DNA of 64,000 nt from Proteiniclasticum sp. (GTDB lineage: Bacteria; Bacillota; Clostridia; Clostridiales; Clostridiaceae): assembly GCF_003514505.1 (NCBI RefSeq), contig NZ_DOPX01000026.1, forward strand, positions 197,314-261,313, read 5' to 3'. Shown in pieces: positions 1 to 9,202 of the stretch; position 1 is the stretch's first letter; each line of letters opens with the position of its first letter. Under the pieces are notes generated by a model. The model saw only the letters and a list, made by a program, of their open reading frames with translations, was not told the DNA's origin and did no database searches. Made by a program: the position numbers and the translations under genes.

Positions 1-1
1 C

Positions 2-592
2 CGTTACGGAATATCTGATGCTGCCGTATTCATGGGGCATGGCACCATCGACAGCAGCATGCTGCAGTTCATTGGTGTATCGGATATACGTAAGGAACTG
101 GTCCTTTGTGTTTCAAAAGATCAGGAGGGCCAGACTGTGATGGAGAAAATCATAAAAGACCAGAGGCTGGATAAACCTAAAAACGGCATCGCGTTCACCT
201 TGCCCATCAGGACCATCCGAAGCGCATACCGTATAGAGCCTTTACTAGAGGAGGATCGAGACCCTATGATAAATTATGAAGCCATCTTTACCATAGTCGA
301 CCAGGGAAAAGGACAGAAGGTCATTGATACTGCGAAAGCGGCAGGTGCCTTCGGAGCTACACTCATCAATGGAAAAGGCTCAGGCATCAAAGAAGAGAAG
401 CTTCCCTTTACCATGACTGTAGAGCCTCTGAAAGAGATCATCCTGATTCTTTCTCAGCACTGTCATACCGATGATATTGTCCTCGCTGTATCGAAAGAGC
501 TGGATCTTGAGAAGCCCGGTCACGGAATTCTTTTTACGGTGGATGTCACCCGTACCGTGGGGCTTTATGAAGGGGAGTGCGAGAAAAAGTAG
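2..592 (+). CDS. P-II-like protein with two P-II domains, 5' end outside the window
   Basis: The reading frame is open to the first base of the window, so the gene starts upstream; the internal ATG at 32 is not the start. The visible part holds the end of one P-II (GlnB-like) domain and a whole second one starting near the NYEAIFTIVDQGKG stretch, with the glycine-rich GATLINGKGSGI segment where P-II proteins carry the T-loop base and ligand pocket. The same two-domain architecture, with alignable sequence (here GISDAAVFMGHGT, there GVSGGTVFHGKGT), occurs at 30070-30735 next to a DUF1538 membrane protein. I infer another DUF1538 gene just upstream of the window. Probable role is ligand-dependent control of a transporter rather than classical glutamine synthetase control. 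Confidence 0.8.
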   Translation, partial: RYGISDAAVFMGHGTIDSSMLQFIGVSDIRKELVLCVSKDQEGQTVMEKIIKDQRLDKPKNGIAFTLPIRTIRSAYRIEPLLEEDRDPMINYEAIFTIVDQGKGQKVIDTAKAAGAFGATLINGKGSGIKEEKLPFTMTVEPLKEIILILSQHCHTDDIVLAVSKELDLEKPGHGILFTVDVTRTVGLYEGECEKK

Positions 593-670
593 CACTCATC
601 CATTCTGTTTTTTATCCTGCTAAGCAGTCTCATTCCTATCCACCATCTCTTCAAAAGGGGGGAGATTTTG

Positions 671-1138
671 ATGAAAAAACTTACTCAGCTGATGCTCCTT
701 TGTCTTTCACTATTTCTGTTTTCTGCCTGTTCCGGTGAGAACCCGGATGATTTCTATGGCACCTACCGTTTTAAAAAAGCGGTGTATCTGTCTCCACTTT
801 CCTCCAGCATGCTGGAAGTATTTGACAGCACCATGGATGGAGCAGAAGTGACCATTGAGAAGAATCTTTTCAAGATTCTCAGTAAAGAGTTCCTCGTAGA
901 GCTTCCAGATCCTCAGTACATCACTGTGGAAAAAGTTGACGATGAGCTGTTCGAACTCTCAGAAAGCACTTTCCCGCTGGATCAGCTGGAAGGAATCTAT
1001 GCCGTCCATGAAGCTTCTGGTGAAAAAACAAGCTGGTGGATCTATCATACAGACACCCAGCTCTGGATTGGTGAAACCATTCCTACACCTGTGGGTAACA
1101 AAGATCATATCATGACGATTTTCGAGTTTGAAAAATAG
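671..1138 (+). CDS. Small lipoprotein of unknown function
   Basis: The product has a typical lipoprotein signal: two lysines, a hydrophobic stretch, then the lipobox LFSAC, so it is expected to be lipidated on Cys and anchored on the outer face of the membrane. The mature part is about 135 residues, acidic, with no domain I recognise. The ATG at 671 is chosen over a TTG three bases upstream because a GGGGGAG ribosome site lies 6 to 8 bases before it. It is followed by a strong hairpin terminator, so it is probably transcribed alone or with the upstream P-II gene. Confidence 0.75.
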   Translation: MKKLTQLMLLCLSLFLFSACSGENPDDFYGTYRFKKAVYLSPLSSSMLEVFDSTMDGAEVTIEKNLFKILSKEFLVELPDPQYITVEKVDDELFELSESTFPLDQLEGIYAVHEASGEKTSWWIYHTDTQLWIGETIPTPVGNKDHIMTIFEFEK

Positions 1139-1156
1139 CATGATGATCAGTATGTG

Positions 1157-1183
1157 AAAAAGGACTGCAAAGTCCTTTTTTTT
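1157..1183 (+). terminator. Rho-independent terminator after the lipoprotein gene
   Basis: The stem AGGACT/AGTCCT (1161-1166 and 1171-1176) is extended by A/T pairs, has a GCAA loop and is followed by a run of eight T. It separates the lipoprotein gene from the alpha-glucosidase gene. Confidence 0.85.
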
Positions 1184-1255
1184 GAAGCAGCCCCTGAAGA
1201 GATTCTGAAAAAGATCTAAAATATACAGCTCTGTACAGAAAAAGAGCAATTAAAC

Positions 1256-1264
1256 TGCTATAAT
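1256..1264 (+). promoter_or_regulatory. Extended -10 promoter element for the alpha-glucosidase gene
   Basis: TGCTATAAT is a consensus -10 with the extended TG dinucleotide, 31 bases before the ATG at 1296. No good -35 box is visible at 16-18 bases, which is common for extended -10 promoters. The AGGAGG ribosome site is at 1285-1290. Confidence 0.55.
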
Positions 1265-1295
1265 ACTACTATCAGTAAAGTTTTAGGAGGAAAGT

Positions 1296-2981
1296 ATGGG
1301 GAATTTTAAGCACCGCATTGTCTATCAGATATGGCCACGCTCTTTCAAAGACAGCAATGGAGACGGGATTGGAGATCTTCAAGGCATCATCGGAAAGCTT
1401 GACTACATAAAAAGCCTTGGTGCAGATACCCTCTGGCTTTCTCCCATTTATGCCACCGGAAACAAAGATTATGGCTATGACATTGATGATTACTATAAAA
1501 TCAATCCGGAGTTCGGATCCATGGAGGACTTTGATGAACTGCTTCATAAAAGCAAAAACATGGGCATTGATATCGTCATGGACCTTGTGGCAAATCACAC
1601 TTCCGACCAGCATCCCTGGTTTCAGGAAGCTGTAAAAAGCAAAGACTCCCCTTATCGGAACTATTATATTTTCAAGCAAGGGAAGCGAAACAAAAAAGGA
1701 GAGCTTCTGCCACCAAACAACTGGCTCAGTGCCTTCGGTGGCAGCGCCTGGCAGAAAGACCCGAACTCTGATGAGTTCTACCTGACTCTGTTCACCCCGA
1801 ACCAATGTGATCTTAATTGGGATAATGAGAAAGTCCGGGAAGGAATCTATGAGATCATGAGATTCTGGCTGGATAAAGGAATCCTTGGCTTCCGAATGGA
1901 TGTCATCAATACCATCGCCAAGAAAGAAGGGCTTCCTCCAGCGGGTAAAGGAAAAAAACTGGACTTTCCCTTTGAACATATTGTCTCCTTGCCTAAATCC
2001 CATGAGTACGTGAAAGAGATGCACGAGAAAGTACTCTCTCACTATGAGGATGTGTTCACGGTAGGAGAAGGGATGGTCACAAGCCTAGAGGATCTCAACG
2101 CCTATACGAGACCCGAAGAGAAGAAGCTTCAGATGATGTTCCAGTTTGATGTGCATCTCATTGGATGCGGACCCCTGGGCAAGTTTGATTTCAGAAAAGG
2201 ATACCGCTGGACACCAAAGGAACTGAAGGATCTCATCATCCGCTGGCAGATTGGTGTAGAAAAAGGCGGCGGATGGCTCGGAAACTTTTTAAGCAACCAT
2301 GATCAGCCTCGGCAGGTCTCACGATTCGGCCATGATGGAGCCTTCAGACGAAAATCAGCCAAATCTCTGGCACTTCTGAACTTCACCTTAAGAGGCACAC
2401 CGTTCCTCTATCAGGGAGAAGAAATTGGTATGACCAACTGTCATCTGGACGAAGAAGACTGGAGGGATTTTGAAGCCATCAATGACTTCCGAGTGCTGCA
2501 GGAGATGATGCATCTGCCAAAGCCTCTGGCAAGAAAGGTGATCCAAAAAATGACAAGAGACCATGCACGTACGCCAATGCAATGGTCTGAAGAAAAAAAT
2601 GCAGGATTCACCACAGGCACACCGTGGATGAAAGTAAACCCCAACTGCAGCTATATTAATGTGGAAAAAGAGCTGAAAAGAGAAAACTCCATTCTCTCCT
2701 TCTATAAAAAACTCATAGAAATCCGAAAGAGTTCAGAAGCGCTAAGCACTGGGAGCTTTGTTCCTGTGGATATAGATAATAAGAAAGTGCTGTCTTACCT
2801 GAGACAACAAGGTGAAGAAACCTATCTCATCGTCATCAATCTGTCCGGTTCCCTGGCAGAAGCAAACCTCATGGATGTTTCTGCTTATAATTTCAAACCT
2901 GTGCTTTGCACCTATGATACTCTTCCCTTCATGCCTTCAATAAAGCTTCAGCCCTACGAGGGGAGACTTTATAAAGTATAA
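1296..2981 (+). CDS. GH13 alpha-glucosidase / oligo-1,6-glucosidase-type enzyme
   Basis: This is a cytoplasmic alpha-glucoside hydrolase of glycoside hydrolase family 13 (561 residues, no signal peptide), likely cleaving short malto- or isomalto-oligosaccharides. The N-terminal YQIWPRSFKDSNGDGIGDL is a hallmark of the oligo-1,6-glucosidase/alpha-glucosidase subgroup. Conserved regions are visible: DLVANH near residues 96-101, GFRMDV with the nucleophile Asp202, TVGEG with the acid/base Glu258, and NHDQPR with Asp336. Length and the C-terminal beta domain fit the subgroup. The start follows a perfect AGGAGG. It is monocistronic, between two terminators. Exact linkage preference (alpha-1,4 or alpha-1,6) or a trehalose-6-phosphate role cannot be read from sequence alone. 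Confidence 0.9.
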   Translation: MGNFKHRIVYQIWPRSFKDSNGDGIGDLQGIIGKLDYIKSLGADTLWLSPIYATGNKDYGYDIDDYYKINPEFGSMEDFDELLHKSKNMGIDIVMDLVANHTSDQHPWFQEAVKSKDSPYRNYYIFKQGKRNKKGELLPPNNWLSAFGGSAWQKDPNSDEFYLTLFTPNQCDLNWDNEKVREGIYEIMRFWLDKGILGFRMDVINTIAKKEGLPPAGKGKKLDFPFEHIVSLPKSHEYVKEMHEKVLSHYEDVFTVGEGMVTSLEDLNAYTRPEEKKLQMMFQFDVHLIGCGPLGKFDFRKGYRWTPKELKDLIIRWQIGVEKGGGWLGNFLSNHDQPRQVSRFGHDGAFRRKSAKSLALLNFTLRGTPFLYQGEEIGMTNCHLDEEDWRDFEAINDFRVLQEMMHLPKPLARKVIQKMTRDHARTPMQWSEEKNAGFTTGTPWMKVNPNCSYINVEKELKRENSILSFYKKLIEIRKSSEALSTGSFVPVDIDNKKVLSYLRQQGEETYLIVINLSGSLAEANLMDVSAYNFKPVLCTYDTLPFMPSIKLQPYEGRLYKV

Positions 2982-2984
2982 GAC

Positions 2985-3030
2985 AAAAACCCTGCAGTTC
3001 CATGGTGTTGCCTGGAAACTGCAGGGTTTT
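2985..3030 (+). terminator. Terminator after the alpha-glucosidase gene
   Basis: AAAACCCTGCAGTTCC pairs with GGAAACTGCAGGGTTTT a few bases after the stop codon, leaving a short loop; the A and T ends make it usable in both directions. Confidence 0.85.
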
Positions 3031-3079
3031 CTGCCGTCATTCACAGTAGACGTTCTAATGGATCTTTGAGAAAACAATA

Positions 3080-3103
3080 GGAGCTGAACATCTTGTCAGC
3101 TCC
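3080..3103 (-). terminator. Hairpin after the DUF1622 gene
   Basis: An eight-base perfect stem GGAGCTGA/TCAGCTCC with an eight-base loop lies 17 bases beyond the stop of the 3120-3473 gene. On the - strand it is followed by TATTGTTTTC, a weak U-tract, so it probably terminates that gene. Confidence 0.55.
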
Positions 3104-3119
3104 CTTGAAAACCTATGTT

Positions 3120-3473
3120 TTATGCAGCTTTTTTGAAAATGGAAGGTTTCTTGAATCCACCTGAGTGCATCAGCTGAGGAAGGAATCCTACGATAATTCT
3201 TAATCCCATGATGATACCCAAAACCATGAGCTCATCTTTTGTATGGATAATAATGGTTTTCAGCACCTCTGCTGATAGTAGAAATTCCAAAGACATACCC
3301 AAGCCTTTTGAAAAATCTGTTTTGATCTGGTCGTCTTCTATATGCCGTGACAAAACACCTTTCAGATAAATTCCGAACGCTTTTGTTGCAGTAATCACAA
3401 TTACAACAACACCCATGAACTCCAAAAGATAGATGACGACAGGTAAATAATGGTCGAAAAATGAAGCTAACAT
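3120..3473 (-). CDS. DUF1622 family membrane protein
   Basis: A 117-residue integral membrane protein with three hydrophobic segments (about residues 8-30, 55-75 and 80-100) and the LEFLLSAEVLKTI stretch that resembles the DUF1622 family. The function of that family is not established. A GGGGAG ribosome site precedes the ATG. The gene stands alone, with a hairpin behind it and about 165 bases of AT-rich spacer upstream. Confidence 0.75.
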   Translation of the reverse strand: MLASFFDHYLPVVIYLLEFMGVVVIVITATKAFGIYLKGVLSRHIEDDQIKTDFSKGLGMSLEFLLSAEVLKTIIIHTKDELMVLGIIMGLRIIVGFLPQLMHSGGFKKPSIFKKAA

Positions 3474-3638
3474 AATACACTCCCCTGTTATATGATACTA
3501 GCCTCATGATAATTGAGAGCCCTGCAAAAATCAACTTGTTTGTGAATTAATTATTACTTCTTCAAGCTTTCGTCAGTTTCTCAAAACAAAGGATAATAAA
3601 CCCGTGTTTTATTCCCAAAGTCATTCTCACTTCTGACT

Positions 3639-3989
3639 CTATTTATCCGGAAAATACACATCTATGAAAAGTTTAAACTTGGGTCTGAAATGAATAATGG
3701 CGGAGCCGGTACTGTTTTTGATCCGAAGTTTGGAAGAATCTTTCTGACTGGAAAGGATCTCCACGGAAAAGTCCCCCGTAAAATCCAGATAGGCCATACG
3801 TTCTTCTCCTGTGAAGACTTCAATCTTCAGATCCTGACTAGAGGGCTGAAGCCTAACAGAAAACCGTTCCTCCACTTCATTTATAAAGTCATAGACAGCA
3901 TCATTATAGAAAAAGGGCACATCCTCATCAAGAAGAATCGGATCGCATTGAAATAGCTGTAAAAAGTCTAACGCATCCTGCTCAATCAT
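3639..3989 (-). CDS. Hypothetical protein, 116 residues
   Basis: I do not recognise the family. The product is soluble and acidic, with a helical N-terminal part (LDFLQLFQCD) and a beta-rich C-terminal half (FTGEERMAYLDFTGDFSVEI). An AAAGGAGG ribosome site sits well before the ATG, which supports it as a real gene. It lies directly downstream of the alpha-galactoside operon (41 bases after the symporter gene on the same strand) and may be co-transcribed with it. Confidence 0.65.
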   Translation of the reverse strand: MIEQDALDFLQLFQCDPILLDEDVPFFYNDAVYDFINEVEERFSVRLQPSSQDLKIEVFTGEERMAYLDFTGDFSVEILSSQKDSSKLRIKNSTGSAIIHFRPKFKLFIDVYFPDK

Positions 3990-4030
3990 CGAGACTCAGT
4001 CCTCCTTTCATCTATGGTTATTGCGTCACC

Positions 4031-5407
4031 TCAGTTGGTTCCTTCCCGCTCCACAAGATCCTCTAAAATCTTTCCGTAAGTTTTTTCATCAATGATGTAT
4101 TTTTTCTTGTACAGCACAAAGCTGATGACAATGAGAAGAAGCGGAAGGAGCATCATGGCAGACTTCATAATTAGAAGACCTTGAGCGCTCAGCATTTCTC
4201 CCTCAGTAAGGCCATTGATCCCTGAAACCACAAGGGTATACCCCACGATCCCCTGAGCCACGGCTGCGCCCATTTTATTGATGAATGGCTGGATGGCAAA
4301 GGACACGGATTCATTTCTTTTTCCAAGCTTCCAGTGGCCATACTCGATGGTGTCTGCAAGAAATACCAGCATCAGAAGCTGTATGAACGCCTGGCCCACA
4401 AACAGCATGATTCCCGATATTCCAATAAAAATCATATTGGCAGGGGAAAAGAAGAACAGCACATACCCCAGAAGAATGAGAAGAATTGCTCCACCATACA
4501 AGGTTTTCCGGTCATATCTTCTGCTGAATCTAGGAAACAGAAGAAGTGCCGTGATCTGGGATACACCAAGGACAAGAGCAAAAATACTGTACATGGTTTC
4601 ATCTAGATACACATATTTGAAATAGTACACACCAAAACTTGTGGTGGTCATATAGCCAATCATGAAGAGAGCCATGGCAATGGCAGTCACCATCAGCTGA
4701 TCATTCTGTGTCAGCGCCCGGATCATCCCCTTCAGAGTGGTTTTTTTGAAATCATGGCCGCCCAGAACGGGAGGCTCCTTCACAAAGAATACCGTAATCA
4801 TCTGAAAAAGAACCATAACGGCCACAAGGAGCACCGCAAAGACAAAGTATCCGCGCTTCAGACTTCCAGCAGCCTCCCCTAGCGCATTGGTCAGTGGAAT
4901 CACAGAGGCCACCACAAAGAACAGACCGAGGTTTGCAAAAATACGGGCGAGGGCCCCAATCTCCTCTCTCTTCTTCTGGTCATAACTGAGGCTTGGCATC
5001 ATGGACCAGTAGGAGATGTCATTCATGGTCCAGGCCATGCCCCATAAAAGATAGATAAAAGTGATATAGAACACAAAAGAATTTCCTGAAAAGGACGTGT
5101 CCAGAAACAGGAGGACTGTCAGGACTCCTGCAAGGAGCACCCCCAAAAAGATCCAAGGCTTGTACTTTCCATATCTAGAACGGGTATTGTCTACAATCAC
5201 CCCCATGATGGGATCGTTGAACGCATCGAAAACACGGATAAAAATAATAATGGTGTTGATGGTGAGAAGTTCTCTGTTGGATACCCCCACCACTTCCGTG
5301 ATGAATACGATGAGGTACATGCTGACCAGAGAATAGACCATATCTCTGCCAAAAGTGCCCATGGCAAAGGCATATTTGTTCTTTCTGAATGATGGTGATG
5401 ATTCCAT
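4031..5407 (-). CDS. GPH-family glycoside:cation symporter (MelB-like)
   Basis: A 12-helix secondary transporter of 458 residues in the glycoside-pentoside-hexuronide family. The N-terminal stretch with FGRDMVYSLVS, then FDAFNDPIMGVIVDNT and RYGKYKPWI, matches the family pattern, including the paired aspartates that in MelB bind the coupling cation. It should import a galactoside with Na+ or H+. Its ATG shares one base with the stop codon of the upstream alpha-galactosidase gene (TAATG), so the two are translationally coupled and the substrate is probably melibiose or raffinose-type sugar. The substrate is inferred from context. Confidence 0.88.
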   Translation of the reverse strand: MESSPSFRKNKYAFAMGTFGRDMVYSLVSMYLIVFITEVVGVSNRELLTINTIIIFIRVFDAFNDPIMGVIVDNTRSRYGKYKPWIFLGVLLAGVLTVLLFLDTSFSGNSFVFYITFIYLLWGMAWTMNDISYWSMMPSLSYDQKKREEIGALARIFANLGLFFVVASVIPLTNALGEAAGSLKRGYFVFAVLLVAVMVLFQMITVFFVKEPPVLGGHDFKKTTLKGMIRALTQNDQLMVTAIAMALFMIGYMTTTSFGVYYFKYVYLDETMYSIFALVLGVSQITALLLFPRFSRRYDRKTLYGGAILLILLGYVLFFFSPANMIFIGISGIMLFVGQAFIQLLMLVFLADTIEYGHWKLGKRNESVSFAIQPFINKMGAAVAQGIVGYTLVVSGINGLTEGEMLSAQGLLIMKSAMMLLPLLLIVISFVLYKKKYIIDEKTYGKILEDLVEREGTN

Positions 5408-7734
5408 TACCTTTCCTCCTTCAATTCGCCCACCATGAGCTGGGAACCAAAGTCCCCAAGCATTCTGGTGTCTTTTTGATAGCCTGTTCCCATGAACTGC
5501 TGATGGATCCGGAGCCCTTCTAAAAGAAGGTCTCCCTTTACGGTATACTCCTCCACATTATGAGGGAGACGGTAGAGCTTTCTGGCATTTCTTAAAATCA
5601 GACCTCCGGGAGACAGCTTTATCGGCATCACGTGTTTCAGGAGAGAACCGAAGGCTTCAATGTCCATGGATGCTTCTCTGGTTCTCACCACATAGGTGTT
5701 TTCATGATGGAGACCTTTGAACGGCATCACATCAAAAGGAGGACTGGGTTCCTGCATTTTTTGGAAAAACCCTTGAACCGTCTTCTTTTTATCCTCAGAT
5801 ACCACCTGAAAATTTATCCGGTTCTCCCGGACGCTGTCAAACCGGTAGAACCTGCCAAACTGCATGAGGCTTCTGTGCTTTTTATACCAGGCAATCTGCT
5901 TTTTCACTTCTTCTTTCTCTTTCAGATTGAGATGGGTGAGTTCAAGCTCATAGCCCAGGACTCCAAAGGAGGCCACATGGAATCTCGTCTCCAAAGGGGT
6001 TTTTCTTAAGGTCTGCTGATGGGGACTTTCTGAAACATGGGCCCCTATGGTGGATAATGGATAAAAATAGCTCAGTCCTTCTTGAATGGTGAGCCTTGAA
6101 ATGGGGTCTGTATTATCCGATGCCCACACCTGGGGCATGTAGGAAAGCATTCCAAGATCAAAGCGGTTTCCTCCACTGGAGCAGGATTCAAAAAGCACCT
6201 TGGGAAAACGCTCCGTGAGGATTTTCAGCACCCGGTATAGCCCAAGAATATGGCCATGAAATGCCATCCCCTGATGATTCACCGCTTCACTGTAGACATC
6301 GCTCATATGGCGGTTCATGTCCCACTTCACATAGGAAATGTCACAGCTTTCAAGAAGACGGGACACTTCTTTGATGATATAGTCCTGAACCTCTTTGCGG
6401 TTGAGGTCCAGGACCAGCTGATGCCTTCCTTTGGACGGCGTGCGTCCTGGTACGCGAAGGGCATACTCTGGGTGATTACGATACAGATCACTGTCTTCAT
6501 TGACCATTTCAGGCTCAAACCAGAGGCCAAAATCAAGCCCCATGGCTTTTATCTTTTCAGCCAAGCCTTTGATGCCGCTGGGCAGTTTTTTCCGGTTTTC
6601 CCAGTAGTCGCCAAGCCCTGCTCTGTCACTGTTTCTTTCTCCAAACCATCCATCATCCAGGACAAACAGCTCCACACCCAGTTTCTTCGCTTCCCTGGCC
6701 AGGGACAGAATCTTCCGTTCGTTGAAATCAAAAAAGGTGGCTTCCCAGTTGTTCATAAGAACGGGTCTTTCCTTATACTGGAATTCTCTGGAAATGATGT
6801 GTCTGTTGATAAAATCATGAAAATGATGGCTCACGCCATTCATCCCCTCCATACTTACTGTCATCACAGCCTCCGGAGTTCTGAAAGTCTCTCCAGATTC
6901 CAGCATCCAGCAGAAATTATGGGGACTTACGCCCTGATGGACGCGGACCAGCCCATGGCTTGTCTTCTCCACAACGCTCCTGTGGTTCCCGCTGTATAGA
7001 AGATTAAACCCGTACACTTTTCCAAAATCTTCAGTGGCATTCTTTTCCATGAGCAGAAGCCCCGGGTTATGCCGGTTGCTGCTGCCTCCCGTTCTGGATT
7101 CCTGAAGGAAACTTCCCACAGGAAGTCTGTGCCTTTCTTTTTGCGCCTCCCGGATCCAGCCCCCGGAAAGGGTCAGCACTTCTGGATGATCCATGAGAAG
7201 ATCCAGCTGCATGCTCATGAACTTCAAAATCTCCACCGGCTGATCTGTTCTGTTTTCGATGACTGCTCTACGCGTGATCACATCACAGTCTGGAAAAACA
7301 GTATAAATCAGCATCATTTTCAGTGGAAATAATGTGTCAGAAAGATGGACGACAAGAGTCTCCGCTTCCTCTCCTTTTGCTGTAGGCATCTCTTCCATGG
7401 GGAGTGTACCCGCAAGGATCTCATGGGACTCGTACTGAAAATCACACACATAGGATCCGTCCGGCATCTTTATCTCCAAGGGCATTTCCCGGAAATCGCC
7501 TTTTCCATTGAAAGAATACTCGAGCGGAAGAAGATCCAAGGTGTATCCTCCCTCCTCATAAAGAACACTGCTTCCCACTCCGGCATTCTGCTTCATATAA
7601 AGCCCTTGAAAATCCTGCCAGGCAAGAAGTCGCCCATAATGGAGATTTTCAAGATGCCCCGTTGGCAGTATCCGAAAATGGTAGCTGGTGCTTTTGGTAC
7701 TGAGTCTGAAGACTTTCTGACGAACTTCAATCAT
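5407..7734 (-). CDS. Alpha-galactosidase, GH36
   Basis: Hydrolyses terminal alpha-1,6-galactose from melibiose, raffinose and related sugars; cytoplasmic. The order of motifs is that of the long bacterial GH36 enzymes: a beta-sandwich N-terminal domain, MNNWEATFFDFNE near 327-339, VLDDGWFGERNSD near 358-370, GLWFEPEM near 403-410, VKWDMNRH with nucleophile Asp472, and QVWASDNTD with acid/base Asp540. Although the frame extends to 7851, the start is placed at 7734 because GGAGAAACC precedes that ATG and the alignable protein begins there; this gives about 775 residues. First gene of an operon with the symporter. Confidence 0.92.
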   Translation of the reverse strand: MIEVRQKVFRLSTKSTSYHFRILPTGHLENLHYGRLLAWQDFQGLYMKQNAGVGSSVLYEEGGYTLDLLPLEYSFNGKGDFREMPLEIKMPDGSYVCDFQYESHEILAGTLPMEEMPTAKGEEAETLVVHLSDTLFPLKMMLIYTVFPDCDVITRRAVIENRTDQPVEILKFMSMQLDLLMDHPEVLTLSGGWIREAQKERHRLPVGSFLQESRTGGSSNRHNPGLLLMEKNATEDFGKVYGFNLLYSGNHRSVVEKTSHGLVRVHQGVSPHNFCWMLESGETFRTPEAVMTVSMEGMNGVSHHFHDFINRHIISREFQYKERPVLMNNWEATFFDFNERKILSLAREAKKLGVELFVLDDGWFGERNSDRAGLGDYWENRKKLPSGIKGLAEKIKAMGLDFGLWFEPEMVNEDSDLYRNHPEYALRVPGRTPSKGRHQLVLDLNRKEVQDYIIKEVSRLLESCDISYVKWDMNRHMSDVYSEAVNHQGMAFHGHILGLYRVLKILTERFPKVLFESCSSGGNRFDLGMLSYMPQVWASDNTDPISRLTIQEGLSYFYPLSTIGAHVSESPHQQTLRKTPLETRFHVASFGVLGYELELTHLNLKEKEEVKKQIAWYKKHRSLMQFGRFYRFDSVRENRINFQVVSEDKKKTVQGFFQKMQEPSPPFDVMPFKGLHHENTYVVRTREASMDIEAFGSLLKHVMPIKLSPGGLILRNARKLYRLPHNVEEYTVKGDLLLEGLRIHQQFMGTGYQKDTRMLGDFGSQLMVGELKEER

Positions 7735-7755
7735 AGTGGTTTCTCCTCTTCTTGA

Positions 7756-7772
7756 AATCGATTGTATTGATT
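7756..7772 (-). promoter_or_regulatory. Imperfect palindrome upstream of the alpha-galactosidase gene
   Basis: AATCGATTGTATTGATT is a 17-base imperfect inverted repeat 22 bases before the alpha-galactosidase ATG. Its location and form suit an operator for a sugar-responsive LacI- or AraC-type regulator, but no such regulator lies beside it in the window. Confidence 0.3.
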
Positions 7773-7824
7773 CTATTCTATCATGAAAATGATAATCCAT
7801 ATATCTCAATACTATTTTCTTTCT

Positions 7825-7865
7825 CCAAAGAAAAAGGATCCAGGAAAGCAATGCCTTCTGGACCC
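7825..7865 (-). terminator. Terminator after the metallo-hydrolase gene
   Basis: On the - strand GGGTCCAG pairs with CTGGATCC (one G-U pair), followed by a T-rich tail. It isolates the 7878-8537 gene from the alpha-galactoside operon. Confidence 0.75.
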
Positions 7866-7877
7866 TGTTCTTTGAAA

Positions 7878-8537
7878 TCAGGATAGATGTATATCCTGCT
7901 GATGTATTTTCTTCTGTTTCAGTACTGCCACCTGCTGCTTGGTATGTTCCCTGTCATATACCATCGTATCTTCCCGGTAAAAGATCACCTGGTCCAAAAG
8001 ACTGGTGAAGTTCTCTAAAGGCTCAATATCCGGAAGTCCAAACTCCGAGGTGCGGTAGTGCATGGGGATGGCGATATGAGGATTCAGTTCATGGATCATA
8101 TCCTTTGCTTCTTCTGGAGAAATGGTATAAAAACCGCCCACAGGAAGGAGAACCAGATCCAAGTCTTTTAGAAGGTCTTTCTTCTCAGCTGTCAGGCTTT
8201 CTCCAATATCTCCAAAATGGGCAAATCGGAGATTTTCGCCCTCAAAAAGAAGAATGTCTGTCATTCCTCTTTTTCTCCCACCCTCTTTATCATGGGCACA
8301 GGTGATTCGGGTGAGCTTAAAAGGAGAAGGGACTGCTTTGTCTTTCATTTTGACAGCGCTTCTAGCATTATGGTCAAAATGCTCATGGGTGACAAAAACA
8401 TCATCTGCTGTCAGATGCAGTGGGGGAAGTCCTGGAATGCTGTTTTCCCTGTAAGGATCGATGATCATCGTATAATCGCCATAGGTCACAGAGAAACAGG
8501 AATGTCCATAATTTGTGATGGTCAGTAATGGCTTCAT
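7878..8537 (-). CDS. Metallo-beta-lactamase-fold metal-dependent hydrolase
   Basis: A 219-residue protein of the UPF0173/ULaG-like branch of the metallo-beta-lactamase superfamily. The metal-binding signature HEHFDH is at residues 51-56, after an N-terminal YGHSCF with a strand pair, and further histidines occur at the ends of later strands (AHFGDIG, PMHYR). The frame opens further upstream, but the ATG at 8537 has GGAGG seven bases before it and matches the family start. The substrate is unknown; a cytoplasmic hydrolase of a phosphoester or lactone is the usual guess. Confidence 0.85.
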   Translation of the reverse strand: MKPLLTITNYGHSCFSVTYGDYTMIIDPYRENSIPGLPPLHLTADDVFVTHEHFDHNARSAVKMKDKAVPSPFKLTRITCAHDKEGGRKRGMTDILLFEGENLRFAHFGDIGESLTAEKKDLLKDLDLVLLPVGGFYTISPEEAKDMIHELNPHIAIPMHYRTSEFGLPDIEPLENFTSLLDQVIFYREDTMVYDREHTKQQVAVLKQKKIHQQDIHLS

Positions 8538-8629
8538 GTCGTTGCCTCCATTTTCAATATACTTTGTTTTACTCAGTATATCTAAGAGGTTTGGCAAAAC
8601 TCTAAACAAATAGAGAACTATCTGAGAAT

Positions 8630-9202
8630 CTAAGGTGTTCTTTCATATCCTTCCGGATACTTCACTTTACCAAATCTCGGCATTTCAAAATGAGGCATGT
8701 CCCTTTTCCCCTCTTCCCAGTAATATCCAGGTGAGAGCCCGATCTCTCTTCCGATTTCTGCGCATCTTCTGAAGAACTCCAGATCGCTGTACTCTTCTCC
8801 CGGCACATTCTTTGCAATATCAAAGGCATTCCGCTTGGTGTGGTTGGAGTTTTTGGTCCAAGTGACCACCTGTCCTGGTCTTGATCTTCCCTGCTCATAT
8901 AGATACTCCTGTCTTTCCTGGGTGCGGTAGGTTTCTGTGATGAGTACGGATAAACCCTCCTCTTCTGCAATCCTTAAGAAAAGCTCTGCTGCCTCTCTCG
9001 TCTTATCATTGAGTTCTTCCAGACTGCTGATTCTCTCCAGTGGATTTCCAGAAGATACATTCTGCTCTGCTCTGCCAATGTTTTGTAAAAACAGAAGCAG
9101 GAGCATCAGCACAAAGAGGACCATCATCCCCAAAAATGCTCTTCTTTTTCTGTTCCGGCTGCGGATTTCTCTATTCCTGCGCTCCATTTTTACTGACTGC
9201 AT
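8630..9202 (-). CDS. Membrane-anchored M15 peptidase (peptidoglycan L,D- or D,D-peptidase type)
   Basis: A basic N-terminus and one hydrophobic helix (about residues 26-42) anchor an extracellular domain of the VanY/CwlK-like M15 fold. Zinc-ligand motifs are SNHTKRNAFDIA and, near the C-terminus, DMPHFEMP; ITETYRTQERQEYLYEQG is the usual opening of the domain. The enzyme should cut peptide stems of the cell wall. The start at 9202 is chosen because GGTGGTGAGAG precedes it at a good distance; a GTG at 9214 is also possible but lacks a ribosome site. Confidence 0.85.
   Translation of the reverse strand: MQSVKMERRNREIRSRNRKRRAFLGMMVLFVLMLLLLFLQNIGRAEQNVSSGNPLERISSLEELNDKTREAAELFLRIAEEEGLSVLITETYRTQERQEYLYEQGRSRPGQVVTWTKNSNHTKRNAFDIAKNVPGEEYSDLEFFRRCAEIGREIGLSPGYYWEEGKRDMPHFEMPRFGKVKYPEGYERTP

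Noticed and set aside
3690..3956. 88-codon + strand frame opposite the 3639-3989 gene
   Set aside because: The - strand frame has a strong AAAGGAGG site and sensible composition; the + frame has neither.
5632..6009. Open frames on the + strand inside the alpha-galactosidase gene (also 6250-6999)
   Set aside because: They are antisense shadows of a gene with complete GH36 motifs; no ribosome sites or recognisable products.
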